From: Dryocosmus kuriphilus
Taxonomy: Eukaryota > Arthropoda > Insecta > Hymenoptera > Cynipidae
Reading direction: 5' to 3'
Assembly: GCA_038277395.1 (NCBI GenBank)
Contig: CM076193.1
Location: forward strand, 80,232,627 to 80,296,626
DNA length: 64,000 bases
The position numbers and the translations under genes are program-made. The notes beneath the pieces were generated by a model. It ran no database searches, was not told where the DNA came from, and was given only the letters and a program-made list of their open reading frames with translations. This document shows positions 21,129-31,524 of the stretch, piece after piece (within the stretch, counting starts at the first letter, position 1; the number at the start of each line of letters is the position of its first letter).

Positions 21129-21430
21129 TTCAAGATCAGGTGGAAATATGTAAAATTACATTATGATTGTATCGAATATTTTGGCACACGAGGTTGACTC
21201 TTTATCATTTATTCAGAAAAATGTTTATACACATAATATATAGAAAATATAGTCAAATTTCCATGTCCTACAATTAATTACATACGTAGATTTGCTTAAC
21301 ATCACAGTTATCATTTTTTATAAAACATTTATTTGGTTATTTATAAGTACCTGTTCAAACTTGAAAAGGGACTGTAATAAAATTTGAAAGAATAATTATA
21401 ATCTAATACTTATTTCCACCTGATCTTAAG
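21129..21430. mobile_element. MITE-like element, 302 bp
   Basis: The ends ttcaagatcaggtggaaata (21129-21148) and tatttccacctgatcttaag (21411-21430) are near-perfect inverted copies. The interior is AT-rich and non-coding. No target duplication was certain. Confidence 0.55.
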
Positions 21431-21984
21431 GGGTCAGTTCCCTATCTCAATGATTTTTTTCAATATCTTTTTTTTTACATAATAAAATTTATTTAACCAT
21501 TTAAAACTTTTTGCACATGAAAGAGAAGGTTTTACAAAAATATAGAAAATTATGCTTATTTTTTTTTTATGGTAAATTTCGCTGGTATGGCCGCCTGGAT
21601 TTGCCACAACTTACGTCTGGTTGACATGAAATCTCGATTTTAGTGCATCCGAAAAAGAAGAAACAAATAGATTATTAAAAAGTACACATGTCGCTGTAGC
21701 CTGAAGCGGAATTATGCAAATTCGATGAAAAAAAAATAAAATGGCGTACGTTTTAAATGTTTGAACCTTTTTTCAACTTAAATTGTTTAAATAATTTACT
21801 AAATATTAATAAATGATTAGGATGTAGGTTCATGATATAGCTATGTATGTCAAAAAAGTTTGTTTCACGAAAAACGCGATTTACTTTTTTTTTCTAAAAC
21901 ATACCAAAAATTAAAAAAAAAATAACCTCTTATCCTTAATCAGCAGTGCCTGCAATAACCCTTCGGTTTCCTCGGAACCTTAAA

Positions 21985-22085
21985 CCAATAAAAATGTCAC
22001 TTATTACTTTCATATTTGAGGGGCTGTTTTACCCCCTTAAATTGTTTTTCCGTAGACGTAAAAGTAAGCATCGTATAAAAATCGT
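21985..22085 (-). repeat. inverted fragment of the 441-bp repeat family
   Basis: Its complement reads accaataaaa..., then cccctcaaatatg, taataagtgaca in the same order as the tandem pair at 19582-20460, so it is a further copy in the opposite direction. Confidence 0.6.
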
Positions 22086-22089
22086 TATT

Positions 22090-22383
22090 TCTTTGCTTTT
22101 ATTTGTTTTCTTCTGTTATTTATTTTGTTACTACTTTGATTATATTTATTATTATTTTTCTTTATTTTGTTTATTTATTTATTTTCCGATCTTATTTATT
22201 TTTTGTTTGTTAAATAGTTTTGTTATTATGTTTTGATGTATTACTTTATTTTTATTTTATTTTATTTATTTATTCACTTTCTATGTTAATACCATTAATT
22301 TTTTTAGCTTGTCAAATAGCTTTCTTGTTATGTTTTTATGTTTTATTATTATTTAATTTTTATATTTATCATTTATTTCTTTC
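22090..22383. repeat. low-complexity TTTAT/TTA-rich tract
   Basis: Long run of ttattt and tttta words. Hydrophobic open stretches here (phenylalanine, leucine and tyrosine rich) are composition artefacts. Confidence 0.75.
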
Positions 22384-22660
22384 TGTGCGGGGAATTCCGC
22401 CTCCGAATCCCTAGGTGGGGGCTTCGTCCTCTGCACACCTCAGAGGCTTCACCCCTGGACCCCTTCCCACGCCCCAAACCCCAGCCGCACCTTACGGCGC
22501 GGTGCAGCCTCTCTGACTGGTTTGAATTTGTTGGCCTTCGGACAAAAGAACAGTATATGCTACCGCGGACGCATATGTATCATTCTCGCTGGTGCGACTT
22601 TGGCGGCCACGCTACGCTCTCTCCCAAAGCTCGTGCTCGCCGAGAATAATACATTTTGCG
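22384..22660. other. GC-rich island, unidentified
   Basis: An abrupt change from AT-rich DNA to GC-rich sequence at cggggaattccgcctccgaa. A short inverted pair (cgcatatgtatcattctcg near 22569 against cgagaataatacattttgcg near 22641) suggests an element end. There is no convincing coding frame. Confidence 0.4.
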
Positions 22661-23562
22661 ACCTTGGTGCATAATGCACTAATTTTACAGCAAATTGTCC
22701 ACGTCAGTACATGTGCAGAGCTGGTCCTTGATTCAAACTCCCACCTTATCGGCTTCCAGAACGTTCGAAACTATTCGAGAGCTGAAGTGGTTCATGTCCG
22801 TGCTAAGCTTCTAGAAGGTTCTCGATGACGCGACGTTATTAATTAAAATGCGCAATGGTGAGACATGGAATTGGCGTAAACAACTCCACTCCTTCTCTCT
22901 CCCATAAACTTCTAGAAATGTTCGCGATAATATCATTATACTACGCATTACATTTACGCTTCAAAACGTTAAGTTGCAGACGTGTCTAGACGTGTTAGTT
23001 TATAATGTACAACCTTTTTGATATTCAAGATAAAGAGGTAGATATATTAATGATCAAAGATATTAACGACATTAATTGTGGAAATATACAACTGTATTAT
23101 CCAGATTATATTTTCGTGTTGATTTTAGAAGTATTGATCTAAACGCTGACCGTCTAAGACAGAATGCGTTTTATTTATTGTTTCATATTCGTTATTTTTC
23201 AGCATCACTTTAAATCAGTGCCTTTAACGCTCGATACATATCAAATATAACACGACGATACACTATAAACATTTGCGTGGCTTGAGATAAGACAGCATAC
23301 ACTTTCTTCAGGGTTTCACGCACATTCTTTTCAAGACAACTTTAATATAAATCAAGAGTACATTGTCCATTGTGATGTATTTGATTTTGTCTAGAGGAGC
23401 TTTTACAGTAGAACTAGATGTAAATAATATCTAGACAACAATTTCGAGAACATCCTTAGCCATAAAGTTTTCGAGGGTGTTATATTACAGTAAAGAGTCT
23501 GGTAAAGGTGTTTTTTTTAAGATGCGATTTTCAAAACGTTGCTAGAAAAGTCCATAGGTATC

Positions 23563-23567
<5 letters not shown>
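22661..23567. other. no recognised gene
   Basis: Unique-looking AT-rich DNA up to the (AAT)n tract. No protein similarity recognised on either strand. Confidence 0.5.
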
Positions 23568-23608
<41 letters not shown>

Positions 23609-23615
23609 CAATAAT
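23568..23615 (+). repeat. (AAT)n microsatellite at the 5' side of an R4/Dong-like element
   Basis: About 12 AAT units followed by aacaacaataatg. A second (AAT)n tract sits at the 3' end of the element (27165-27211). Dong-type elements are known to favour TAA repeats as targets. Confidence 0.9.
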
Positions 23616-23629
23616 GAAAAAAAAACGCC

Positions 23630-24492
23630 CGGAGGCTGTGCCCGGGGGATGTGGAACGGAGATTCCACATGGTCGGCAGTCAGCAGATCTCCAACCGCTG
23701 GACAGCTTGAACAACGACATATTGCCTCTGTACTTACGTCAAGACATGAGATAGCAGCAGTTGAAGAATATTGCATATTGTGCTGCGTTCGCGTATGCCA
23801 GGACCATGAACATCAAAATCAAGTCCCGGGAAAGAACATCTACTTCCCCAGAACTAAGTCAGATCTTCCATGGAAGTTTAGGCTTCAAAGCCAGGTCAGA
23901 AAAATCAGAGTCAAACTTGGTCGGTTGTACCAAAGGGCAATCGATAACTGAAGCGGATTCGCCACGTAGAGGAAATCCTTCGTCCATATAACATCAGACC
24001 AAGAATATTTAAGGACTTAGACGAAGTTATTGACTACCTTAGGCACAGGCTCATGGTCTTCTCAGCGCGTCTGCAACGTTTCAAGAGGCCTGCTGCAAGA
24101 AGTAATGACAGCAAGACCTTTCTACAAAATGAAAAGACCTTTTACTGTAAACTTTCTGATGGGGAAATCAATAATACCAGTGAAACTCCGAGTGATCAAT
24201 AGATGGCTAGACATTGGTCAGGTATCTGGGGTAATCATGAGTCGAGTAATTTGTAGACGCCTTGGCTTGAACTCGAAAAGGAGAGTTTCAAAACTGCCTG
24301 CGATGGATAATCTATCTAACCAGATCCTAATAGTTCTAAGGGCTATCGAACAATTACCTGTCTTTCCACATTCGACAAGTCTCCCACGGCCATTATATCC
24401 GAAGATATCTATAAACACTGTGCGGAGAAAAACGTCATCACAGAAGAACAAAAGGGTTGCTGTCGGGGCTCTCGTGGTTGCAAGGACTTTGT
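23630..24492 (+). pseudogene. R4/Dong-like LINE, family I: pre-RT region and RT start
   Basis: Segments in several frames give IAYCAAFAYARTMNIKI, then LRHRLMVFSARLQRFKR (about 24040-24090), FYKNEKTFYCKL, a W-x-GIWG segment, and the RT start GYRTITCLSTFDKSPTAIIS with ITEEQKGCCRGSRGCKDFV (24340-24495). Order and wording fit the R4/Dong group of LINEs, which prime on nicked DNA with a C-terminal restriction-like endonuclease. The segment is cut at 24493-24498, where a second, different element of the same group begins; the rest of this RT is missing. Confidence 0.7.
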
Positions 24493-24559
24493 CACTGGTC
24501 GCAAAAAATAACAGCTCCTGTAACAGCAAAGCGTCTGCTTGAACAGCGGGTTAAAAGGA

Positions 24560-25620
24560 TACAGCAAAACTCCGTCTTTGCTACTAGGCCTTCCCGTCTG
24601 TCTAAAAATGAGTCAAGCGCCGTCAAAAAACATCCCAATAGAGAAGAAATTCTGCTTCTTACTTACTACTACCTAGGCCTCCTGGAAGGGGGTATATGGA
24701 GAGACTTGTGTGCTGAACGAAGACGCAGCAAATATAAGGCTCTTTCGAAACTTTTGTCACACAAAAGGTTTGGATGATGCAGCAGAGGAGTTTCCGCCAA
24801 TTAATGCGGAAGGAGTGAAAAAAGTAGTCGCTAGAACTAAGAAAATTTCAGTGCCGGTTCCAGATGTAATTCACAACTTTTGGTGGAAAAAATTGTTTTC
24901 CACTCACAAATATCTGGTCTTAATATTCGCTTCCTTCCTTAACGGTGAACAATCTATTCCGCAGTGGTAGGTGGAAGGATCTATGGCACTGACTCCAAAA
25001 ACCGGAGACTTGTCGGATCCAAAGAACTACAGACCAATAGCTTGTTCGAACACCTGTTACAAGCAACTCACTGGTATCTTTAAGGAGAGGATATTTACGT
25101 GTTGAGCCAGTGTGGAGCCGAGCAGTTGAACAACGCGGATGCAAGGGAGGCATGGCAGATTACAGGGAGAACTTGTTTATAGACAGGTGTGTGACCCAAG
25201 ATTCGATTCGATATCGACGCAAACTTTCCATGGCTTGGAGTGACTATCGCAAGGCATTTGATTCTACGAATCAAGAACTGATCATCAAGCTCCTTGAGTG
25301 CCTGATGGTACATCCAATCATAGTGAGGTGCATAAGGAAGCTGATGCTTTTGTGGCGGACGAGATTTGTCGTAACAACTGACAACAGACAGGCGACCACA
25401 AACTGTATCACCTACAGGAAAGGAGTCTTTCAGGGGACCCTTTCAGTCCACTTCTTTTCTACACCTGCCCTCTGCCTCTAACCATTGTGCTCCGGGAGAA
25501 TTGCTATAGATATCTATATGGCCCGCTAAAAAAAAGAGAACAAAGTTCAACCATATTTTATATATGGATGACCTTAAACCCTTTGCCTCTTTAAAAGAGG
25601 ACTTAAACGTTCCCGTGGCG
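24560..25620 (+). pseudogene. copy A reverse transcriptase
   Basis: Reading across frames: SFLNGEQSIPQW, then NYRPIACSNTCYKQL (about 25025-25070), LFIDRCVTQDSIRYRRKLSM, AWSDYRKAFDSTNQELI (25225-25275; the D of DYRKAFD is the first catalytic Asp), CITYRKGVFQGTLSVHFFS, where QG begins the usual QGDSLSPLLF and is disturbed, and ILYMDDLKPFAS (about 25555-25590) with an intact YMDD. RT copies element RNA at the nicked target. Sequence soon after YMDD jumps to the thumb because of an internal deletion near 25625-25640. Confidence 0.8.
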
Positions 25621-25639
25621 ACCGCACGTAAATACTCCC

Positions 25640-26270
25640 AGGCGATCGACCAATACGCTTGCTCTTCCCATACTGCTGTACACAATTGGGGCAATAAACT
25701 GGAACATCGATGAGTTGAAGGACATTGACCGAAAAACATGTAAAATGATGAAAGTCCATCGAAGTCATCATCCTAAAACTTCCGTACATCGAATATACCT
25801 TCCAGGAGATCAAGGAGAAGGAGTACTATTGAGTTTGGAGTGTCTTCATCGGAGAAATGTCTTGGCAACAGCCTGTTCAATTGTAAATGGCTCAGGTCTT
25901 CTCACGCTACTTGTGCAGAAACATGAATTCTCCAGAATTGCGTCATTCCTGTACAATGCCGCAGAGAGGGCAGCAGAGGAGCTCGGCCTCCCGTTTGGTT
26001 CCAGCAGCATTACATGTGGCCTAGCATCGCTGTCAGCGTCAGTGCTCAAAAATCGTGTGAAGGAAGCACAAAACTCGCTTCTACTGATGGAACATGTCGG
26101 CAAGCAATTTCACAGTCAATTCTACGATGTAATACGTAGAGAAAAACTATCGAGTGGTTGTCGAACATCTTTCTCAAGCCTAATGGACTGCGCTCGGAGA
26201 CCGAGGGATTCCTTTTTGCATGCCAGGACGGCGGTATCGATACCTTGGTTTACCATGTTCGCGTGATGAA
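25640..26270 (+). pseudogene. copy A RT thumb and connection
   Basis: An open 183-codon stretch (25715-26266) reads MKDIDRKTCKMMKVHRSHHP, then LSLECLHRRNVL, EFSRIASFLYNAAERAAEEL and NRVKEAQNSLLLMEHVGKQF. The same blocks occur in copies B and C at 66-80 percent by eye. In LINEs of this group the stretch joins RT to the endonuclease; an alpha-helical character is evident. The frame shifts near 26158, after which HARTAV-type residues are off frame and the true sequence continues as FLFACQDGGIDTLVYHVRVM. Confidence 0.75.
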
Positions 26271-26970
26271 TATACCTTTCATCGATACCAACTGCCGAGC
26301 ATGCAAACAAGGGCCTGAAACTCTCGGACATATCCTGAGTGGATGCTCAATATATGCGTGTTACGGGTACATTGAGAGCCACAATGCGGCTCTAAAATTG
26401 CTGTATCACCATCTACGGACTTCTATGGTGTCGATGGAACACCCGCTTTACCATACACCCAAGGGGATCTGCAGTACATTGTAGAAAATAACCAGTGTAA
26501 GATCTACTCGAATTGTTCGTTCTCCACTACACACCGTATCAGTGCAACGAAGCCTGATATTGTCCGCCATGACCTGAAGACTAAGCTCATTCATATGATA
26601 GAATTTTTAGTGCCAGCTGTTGGTAACATTACATCGAAGGAGGAAGAAAAGCAGGCTAAATATCAAGATCTGCTTTTTGAGTTGGGTAGGCCGTATCCAG
26701 GATGCAAAGTTCATTCTGTAGTTCTCCTTATTGGGTTCCTTAGAGGTATAAAGGCTTTCCTTCTTAAGCCAACTAAGAAAGATCCCGGCTTGTCAACATC
26801 AAGCTTCGAACATTGCAAGCCGTACGCAAAAAACAGTACTTCTTGGGTCACTTCATCTGGTTCGTCGACACTGTGCCTTGTAATATGTAATATCTACATT
26901 GGTAGCTCTAAAAAAGCATCCAAAGGTGTGAGTTTTCCACATTTAAAACATTCACTCGCCGCGTAAGAAC
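26158..26970 (+). pseudogene. copy A CCHC knuckle and restriction-like endonuclease
   Basis: 26158-26484 holds CRACKQGPETLGHILSGC (C-x2-C-x7-H-x4-C), the knuckle before the endonuclease in R2/R4-type LINEs. After a frame change comes KPDIVRHD (about 26548-26571) and MIEFLVPAVGN (26595-26627), the P-D...E part of the PD-(D/E)xK catalytic site, then EEEKQAKYQDLLFELGRPYP and a beta segment KVHSVVLLIGFLRGIK. This nuclease nicks target DNA for priming. The frame ends at 26966 with divergence from the expected tail. Confidence 0.8.
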
Positions 26971-27164
26971 ATCGGCGGTATGGGCAAAAGAAAAATTAAC
27001 AGTGTTCAGCGCAGTTACCCGGTTAAAAATTTCAATTCTTGATTACCTTCTGGACAGAAGGAACAGAAGTGGATGACGTATATGTTTCATTTGCTTTAGG
27101 ATTGGTTTGTCTGTTAGAGAAACCATGATCGAAGCTTCAGAAGCCTATAACTTCTGTCACGTGA

Positions 27165-27211
27165 CAATAATAATAATAACAATAATAATAATATTAAATA
27201 ATAATAATAAC
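27165..27211 (+). repeat. (AAT)n tail of R4/Dong-like copy A
   Basis: aataataataataacaataa and similar units directly after cttctgtcacgtgac, the likely 3' terminus of the element. Confidence 0.85.
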
Positions 27212-27224
27212 TATTTTCTTTCAG

Positions 27225-27604
27225 TGTTGGTGAAAAATGTTTAGAAACACACCGAGAAGGGTGTGAACTTTCCGGTAGTGTGGGGATCAGAGTAGCGCCT
27301 CAATATATAAGTAAATATATGTCAGGTGTTAACTTGCCATTGTATTGACGCTACTAAGGACCCACTAAAACACACTACCCTTTCTCCATGACAAACTTCC
27401 CCCTGGTACCGCCTTCGCATTACTTCAGGGGGTGTCGTTTTGTGGCCTGCTAGGGCTCCTGTTGGTTTCTTTCTTCTAAGTTTAATTAAACTTCTTCATA
27501 TCCTCGTCCGGATGCACGCATCGTCTTCATCAACGCAACAGCAACGTTGTGCACCAGGCTCGTTGGTCTTCGACTTCCTGGTAGGGCATGATTGGGTCTC
27601 TCTT
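27225..27604 (-). other. R1 copy 1 3' untranslated region
   Basis: It follows the ORF2 end and contains a ttttagtgggt word seen in many R1-type 3' ends. Its outer end lies beside the (AAT)n tail of copy A, so the two elements meet tail to tail. Confidence 0.5.
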
Positions 27605-30515
27605 TTAGGGCTGTTGTTCTGCCGTATTCATTTCGGCCTTCTTCTGTCGCAGAATTGTTTCGACATAGGTGACTATTGCGTTCCAGATCTCCTCGCTTTG
27701 CAGCATCACTGTTATCACATTCTCCGGTGTGAGGCGTCTTGTTTCCATTTCGAGCATGTCTCTGTGCTCCGACCAGCGTCCACAGTGAAAGAAAGAGTTC
27801 TCTGCGTCGTCTCTATCGGCTTCGCAGTAAACGCCCCTCGTACACTGCACCCTTTTGATCTTGTGGAGGTAGGCTCGAAAATAGCCGTGCCCCGAGGGAA
27901 ACTGTGTCAGGTAGTAATTTACCATTCTATGTTCACGCTTGATTCATACGCTTAGTTCCGGGATCGGTATTGCAGTCCACCTGCCTCATTTTCGTTATTC
28001 CACCGTTATTGTTGGCTTCTGTTTAGCTCTTCTGGCCTCCTCTTTCGCAGTCTCTTTTCCTACTTCAGGAGCTTTCTGGAAGTTATACTTCCTTTCGAGG
28101 GCTAGCAGGTCTATGGGTATTAGCCCTGCAATCACTGAAGCCGCAGACTCGGAAATGGTCCGATAGGAGCTCGCGATTCTCAGTGCTCCCCAGCGCTGCA
28201 CTGCTGCCATTCTTCTCCTGCATTTTTTCTGCTTTAATGCATCAGCCCGTATCTCTCACCCCTATACAGGTGTATGGATTGGGTGACTGTAACCACCAGA
28301 CGTCGCTCGCTGGATCTCGGGCCGTTCATGTTGGGCATGAGTCTGCTCAGTGTTCATGACTGCTGCAGCTTTATCCGAGGCTTTGAGGATGTTCTTCCAG
28401 AACGTAAGACTCGAGTCCATCATTATACCAAGATGTTTCAGGGCCATCCTGGTTTGATTCCTCTCGGAGCTCACCTGCATCATAATGGTCCTGGGAATCT
28501 ATTTCCAGGAACTAACACCAGCTCTGTCTTTTGAGTCGCCAGTTCCAGGCCGTATTTTCTCATTCAACCATTCACGAGGTACATAACCTGGTCTAGCTTC
28601 CCCTGAATTTTTCCAAGCTGCGTGCTGCGATTACCGCTATGATGTCGTCCGCGTAGCCTGACAGGTAGGTGCTCACTGGCATTTCCACTCGCAGGTATTC
28701 CATCCTAGTAGATGTTCCACAGATTTGGTCCAGAGATAGAGCATTGAGCCGCCCCGGCTGTGAGCTCTCTTGTTCTGGCTCCATTTGTTGTTGCGTACGT
28801 TAGTACTCGGTCTTTCAAGTAACTACTGATCATCCGCAAGAGATATTTTGGAGTTCTAAACCTTTTAAAAGCTTCGATCGTGTCTATCCACTTGGCCGAG
28901 TTGACGGCGTTTTTTAGTGTCCAGCGTCGCCAGGAGGACGATCTTCCTCGAATGTTGGTTCCTGATTTGTACCGACCTGATAGTTTTCACTATCTCTTGT
29001 ACTGCGTGTATCATAGAGCGTCCCTTCCTAAAGTGTACTGTCTCGCAGAAAGGTCTCCGGCTTCATGAATGGCCGCTAGAATGCGGGGCTTCAGCAGGTT
29101 TTCAAGGAACTTGTCTGATATGTTCAGCATCCACAAAAGGCGATGTACTCCCGGTGTTTTGGGGTCGCCTTTGTTCTTGCTGATCAGCCCCAGCTTCTGT
29201 GCTTTCCACTGTTGGGGGAACGCTCTATCGGAAAGCGTTGCAGCCAATAAGCAGTACTTACGGGCAAGTGTGTACTATCGCCTTCAACGCTCCTGCTGGT
29301 ACTCCATCTAATCCTGGGGCGTTCTTATTTTTTAGGCCTTTGACTGCAGCTAAAAGCTCTTCTGTGTTAAAGAGAGTAACATCCTTCTCCGCTGTCACCT
29401 CCTCATTACCTTGCCTCGTCGGATAAATGGGAAATAGATTATCGACAATGTTTTCAACTACTGCGGGCGCCATTCCTTCACTCGCCGACATGCCTCCGAC
29501 TTTTCAGGTTACTCTTTTGTATCCTAGGCCCCACGAGTCATTACTCACCTCCCAAGCCAGGTCTGTCCAGCTCAGAGACTTGCTTTTCTTGATGATTCTC
29601 TGTAGCTCTTTCTTGCTCAGCTTGAATTGATCATCTGCCTGGTTGTCTGCGCGTTGGCCCTTTTGCGCCTCGCTCGTGTTACCTTCCGTCTGCTTTGTAG
29701 AGATTTCTTGCGTATTTCGGCAATTTTCTCTGACCACCTATAGGTAGAATGCCTATTTTTTCGCGCTTTTCTTCTAGGGATCGACTCATTGCATGCACGG
29801 AGTACCACATTCATTGCATCCTTTACTAGGGTTTCAAGCATTGCGAATTCCATAAATCTGTCGTAAAGACAGAGTAGGGCTTTTCTACTTCAAGTATCAC
29901 TCTTCGCAGCTGCTCTTTATCCAACTTACGGACATCCCAGCTCAGCTGTTGTTTACCGGGTCGTTTCCTGTGTTGTGGTTCAGCTTCTAGGCACAAGTTT
30001 ATATATTGATTCTCGCTTCTTGTGTATTCTTCAGACACTCTGCAGTATTTCACCAGTGGTGCCAAGCTTTCTGACGCCAAAGTGATGTCCGGGATCGTTC
30101 CTTCTTGTCCGGGTCTGCAGAAGGTAGGTGTGCTCCCTTTGTTCATAACTAGAAGCCCTGTTCTGGCAGCCATTCTTAGTGTACGTTTTCCTCTCGAATT
30201 TGGCCTGAGAACCTCCCATTCGATTGCTCTTGCGTTCACATCGCCGGCCAACAGTATTTTGCCTTCCTCCTAGCGGAAATCTTCCTCGAGGCACTCAAGC
30301 TTTTTCTGGAAGTCCAAGATACTCTCATTCGGGTTGAGATAGCAACTGACATATAGGTTACTCTTGCTTCTCACCCATGCAAAGCCGTCTCTTGACCCAT
30401 ACTCGCCTACTGGAACTTTCTTTGTGTCCCGTATCCAAATGGCTGCAGTTTCCAGATGGTCCGAGGACCATGTTGGGCTGTCTTGGTCCTGATATTGCTC
30501 GCTAATTATGAGCAA
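27605..30515 (-). pseudogene. R1 copy 1 ORF2 (endonuclease, RT, zinc knuckle)
   Basis: The AP-like endonuclease spans 30515-29826 (AAIWIRDTKKVPVG, FAWVRSKSNLYVSCY, GDVNARAIEW, PDITLAS). The catalytic S-D-H near its end reads S-E-N (about 30010-30018), so nuclease activity should be lost. RT spans about 29740-28260: NAPGLDGVPAGALKAI, WKAQKLGLISKNKGDPKTPG and YLSGYADDIIAVIAAR with intact YADD (about 28650). The C-terminal domain is at 28210-27605 (QRWGALRIASSYRTISESA, then YLTQFPSGHGYFRAYL and a C-x-n-DAEN-x4-HC knuckle in which the usual His is Asn). Confidence 0.8.
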
Positions 30516-30659
30516 ATCGACCTTCTGTCGGGCACTGTCTATGTTAGGAAGTGTCTGCTGTCCGGATTCGATGAAGGCTCCTTTGTAAGACCCTCAAAAT
30601 TCTCGGGTGCTTTTCAACTTATCAAGTGCCTGCCGGAAGGATTTATAGGCACTCGACCT

Positions 30660-31502
30660 CGTTATATGGCTGACAGACTCAGGCCACCCTTATATCTCCT
30701 TGCACAGGATGCACTGGAGGCTCTCCGTGCAAGAGACCGCTTTGTGTCCCTCTTTGACATATTTATAGAAAAGAGCCCTACCCTCTGGTCACGTGCATTC
30801 TCTGGACTGATGTCCATAGCCCAGACGATTATAATAGCAGGCCACATATACCCTCTTCCGTACTCGGCTCTATATCCATCCTACCTTTGTGCGTTTTTCT
30901 TCAAGTAGGATGTAACCCTGCTGCTCGTTGATATTCACAAAGGTCATGATCTGACCTCTCTGGTTCTCCTTGGACATGGAGATCTTTATTCCTCCATCAT
31001 TCTCTTTGAGGTCTCTTTTCACCGCCTGCTCAACATCTTCTTTGGACGTGTTACCCTCGAGATCTAACAGTTCCAGGGTTATCCTAGGAACCATACTCTT
31101 CACCATTCCAGTGTCCACTAGTGTAGTCCTTACAGCGCTTGCAAATGCTTTAGCATTCTTTGTATCTTTCCCAAGCTCCAGCAGTGATTCGGCCCCTCTT
31201 GTCTGGCGAATCTACCGGATTTCCGTGCCGGTGTCTTCAGGTTTTATCTTTGACCTGATGTCCTTAAGGACGTCCGAATAAGACTTACCGCTTTCGGGTT
31301 TTATTAGTAGGTCTTCAAGACGCTGCCTCCTCTTGCACCTGTGTTCTCGTATTTTTTTCCGCATTTTTGTCATTTGTTCCCTGTGTGGTGTTCTTTTCAG
31401 GGGTTGCATGATCCCGTTTACCAAGTTTCTCTTTGCCTTGTTTTGTACGCAAGACAGTTGCTTAGTTCTTTTCTCCGGGCCCGTCACGCTTCTTCTTTTC
31501 AA
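30660..31502 (-). pseudogene. R1 copy 1 ORF1 (gag-like)
   Basis: 31212-31502 carries a basic helix then LIKPESGKSYSDVLKDIRSK, and 30870-31118 carries MVPRITLELLDLEGNTSKED and a beta-rich RNA-binding end. Both are usual for R1/Jockey-group ORF1 proteins, which coat element RNA. Downstream, in a shifted frame at 30660-30860, CYYNRLGYGHQSREC (Cys in the second zinc position replaced), a second GHKAVSC and QCILC mark three zinc-knuckle remnants. An in-frame TGA follows REC-T. Confidence 0.7.
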
Positions 31503-31524
31503 CTGACATTGCTACTTGGCTTTC

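Larger units (their letters stand above)
24493..27164 (+). mobile_element. R4/Dong-like LINE, family II, copy A
   Basis: Copy A runs from the pre-RT segment through RT, thumb, CCHC knuckle, restriction-like endonuclease and a short 3' UTR ending cttctgtcacgtgac directly before (AAT)n. Comparison with copy B (minus, 33048-35420) shows that copy A lacks the N-terminal about 0.4 kb. It joins family I inside the shared word cactgg (24493-24498). It also lacks about 300 bases after the RT catalytic motif. Multiple frameshifts and stops make it non-functional. Confidence 0.8.
27216..31520 (-). mobile_element. R1-clade LINE, copy 1, near complete but decayed
   Basis: On the minus strand: ORF1 with degenerate CCHC knuckles (31502-30660), ORF2 with AP-type endonuclease, RT and C-terminal knuckle (30515-27605), then a 3' UTR (27604-27225) containing gtgtgttttagtgggtcc. 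The 5' end abuts another R1-like copy at about 31520. Many shifts and stops. Non-LTR elements of the R1 clade often insert at fixed sites; no ribosomal DNA flanks this copy. Confidence 0.8.

Noticed and set aside
22080..22420. Overlapping hydrophobic open stretches
   Set aside because: Composition artefact of TTTAT-rich low-complexity DNA.
23508..23951. 147-codon open stretch with a poly-Asn run
   Set aside because: The Asn run is translated (AAT)n; only its C-terminal part, in line with the R4/Dong-like element, is coding-like.
27440..27955. 171-codon plus-strand open stretch
   Set aside because: Antisense to the C-terminal zinc domain of the R1 element, which has clear homologous wording on the minus strand.
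30456..30908. 150-codon plus-strand open stretch
   Set aside because: Shadow of the R1 ORF1 knuckle and ORF2 endonuclease on the minus strand.
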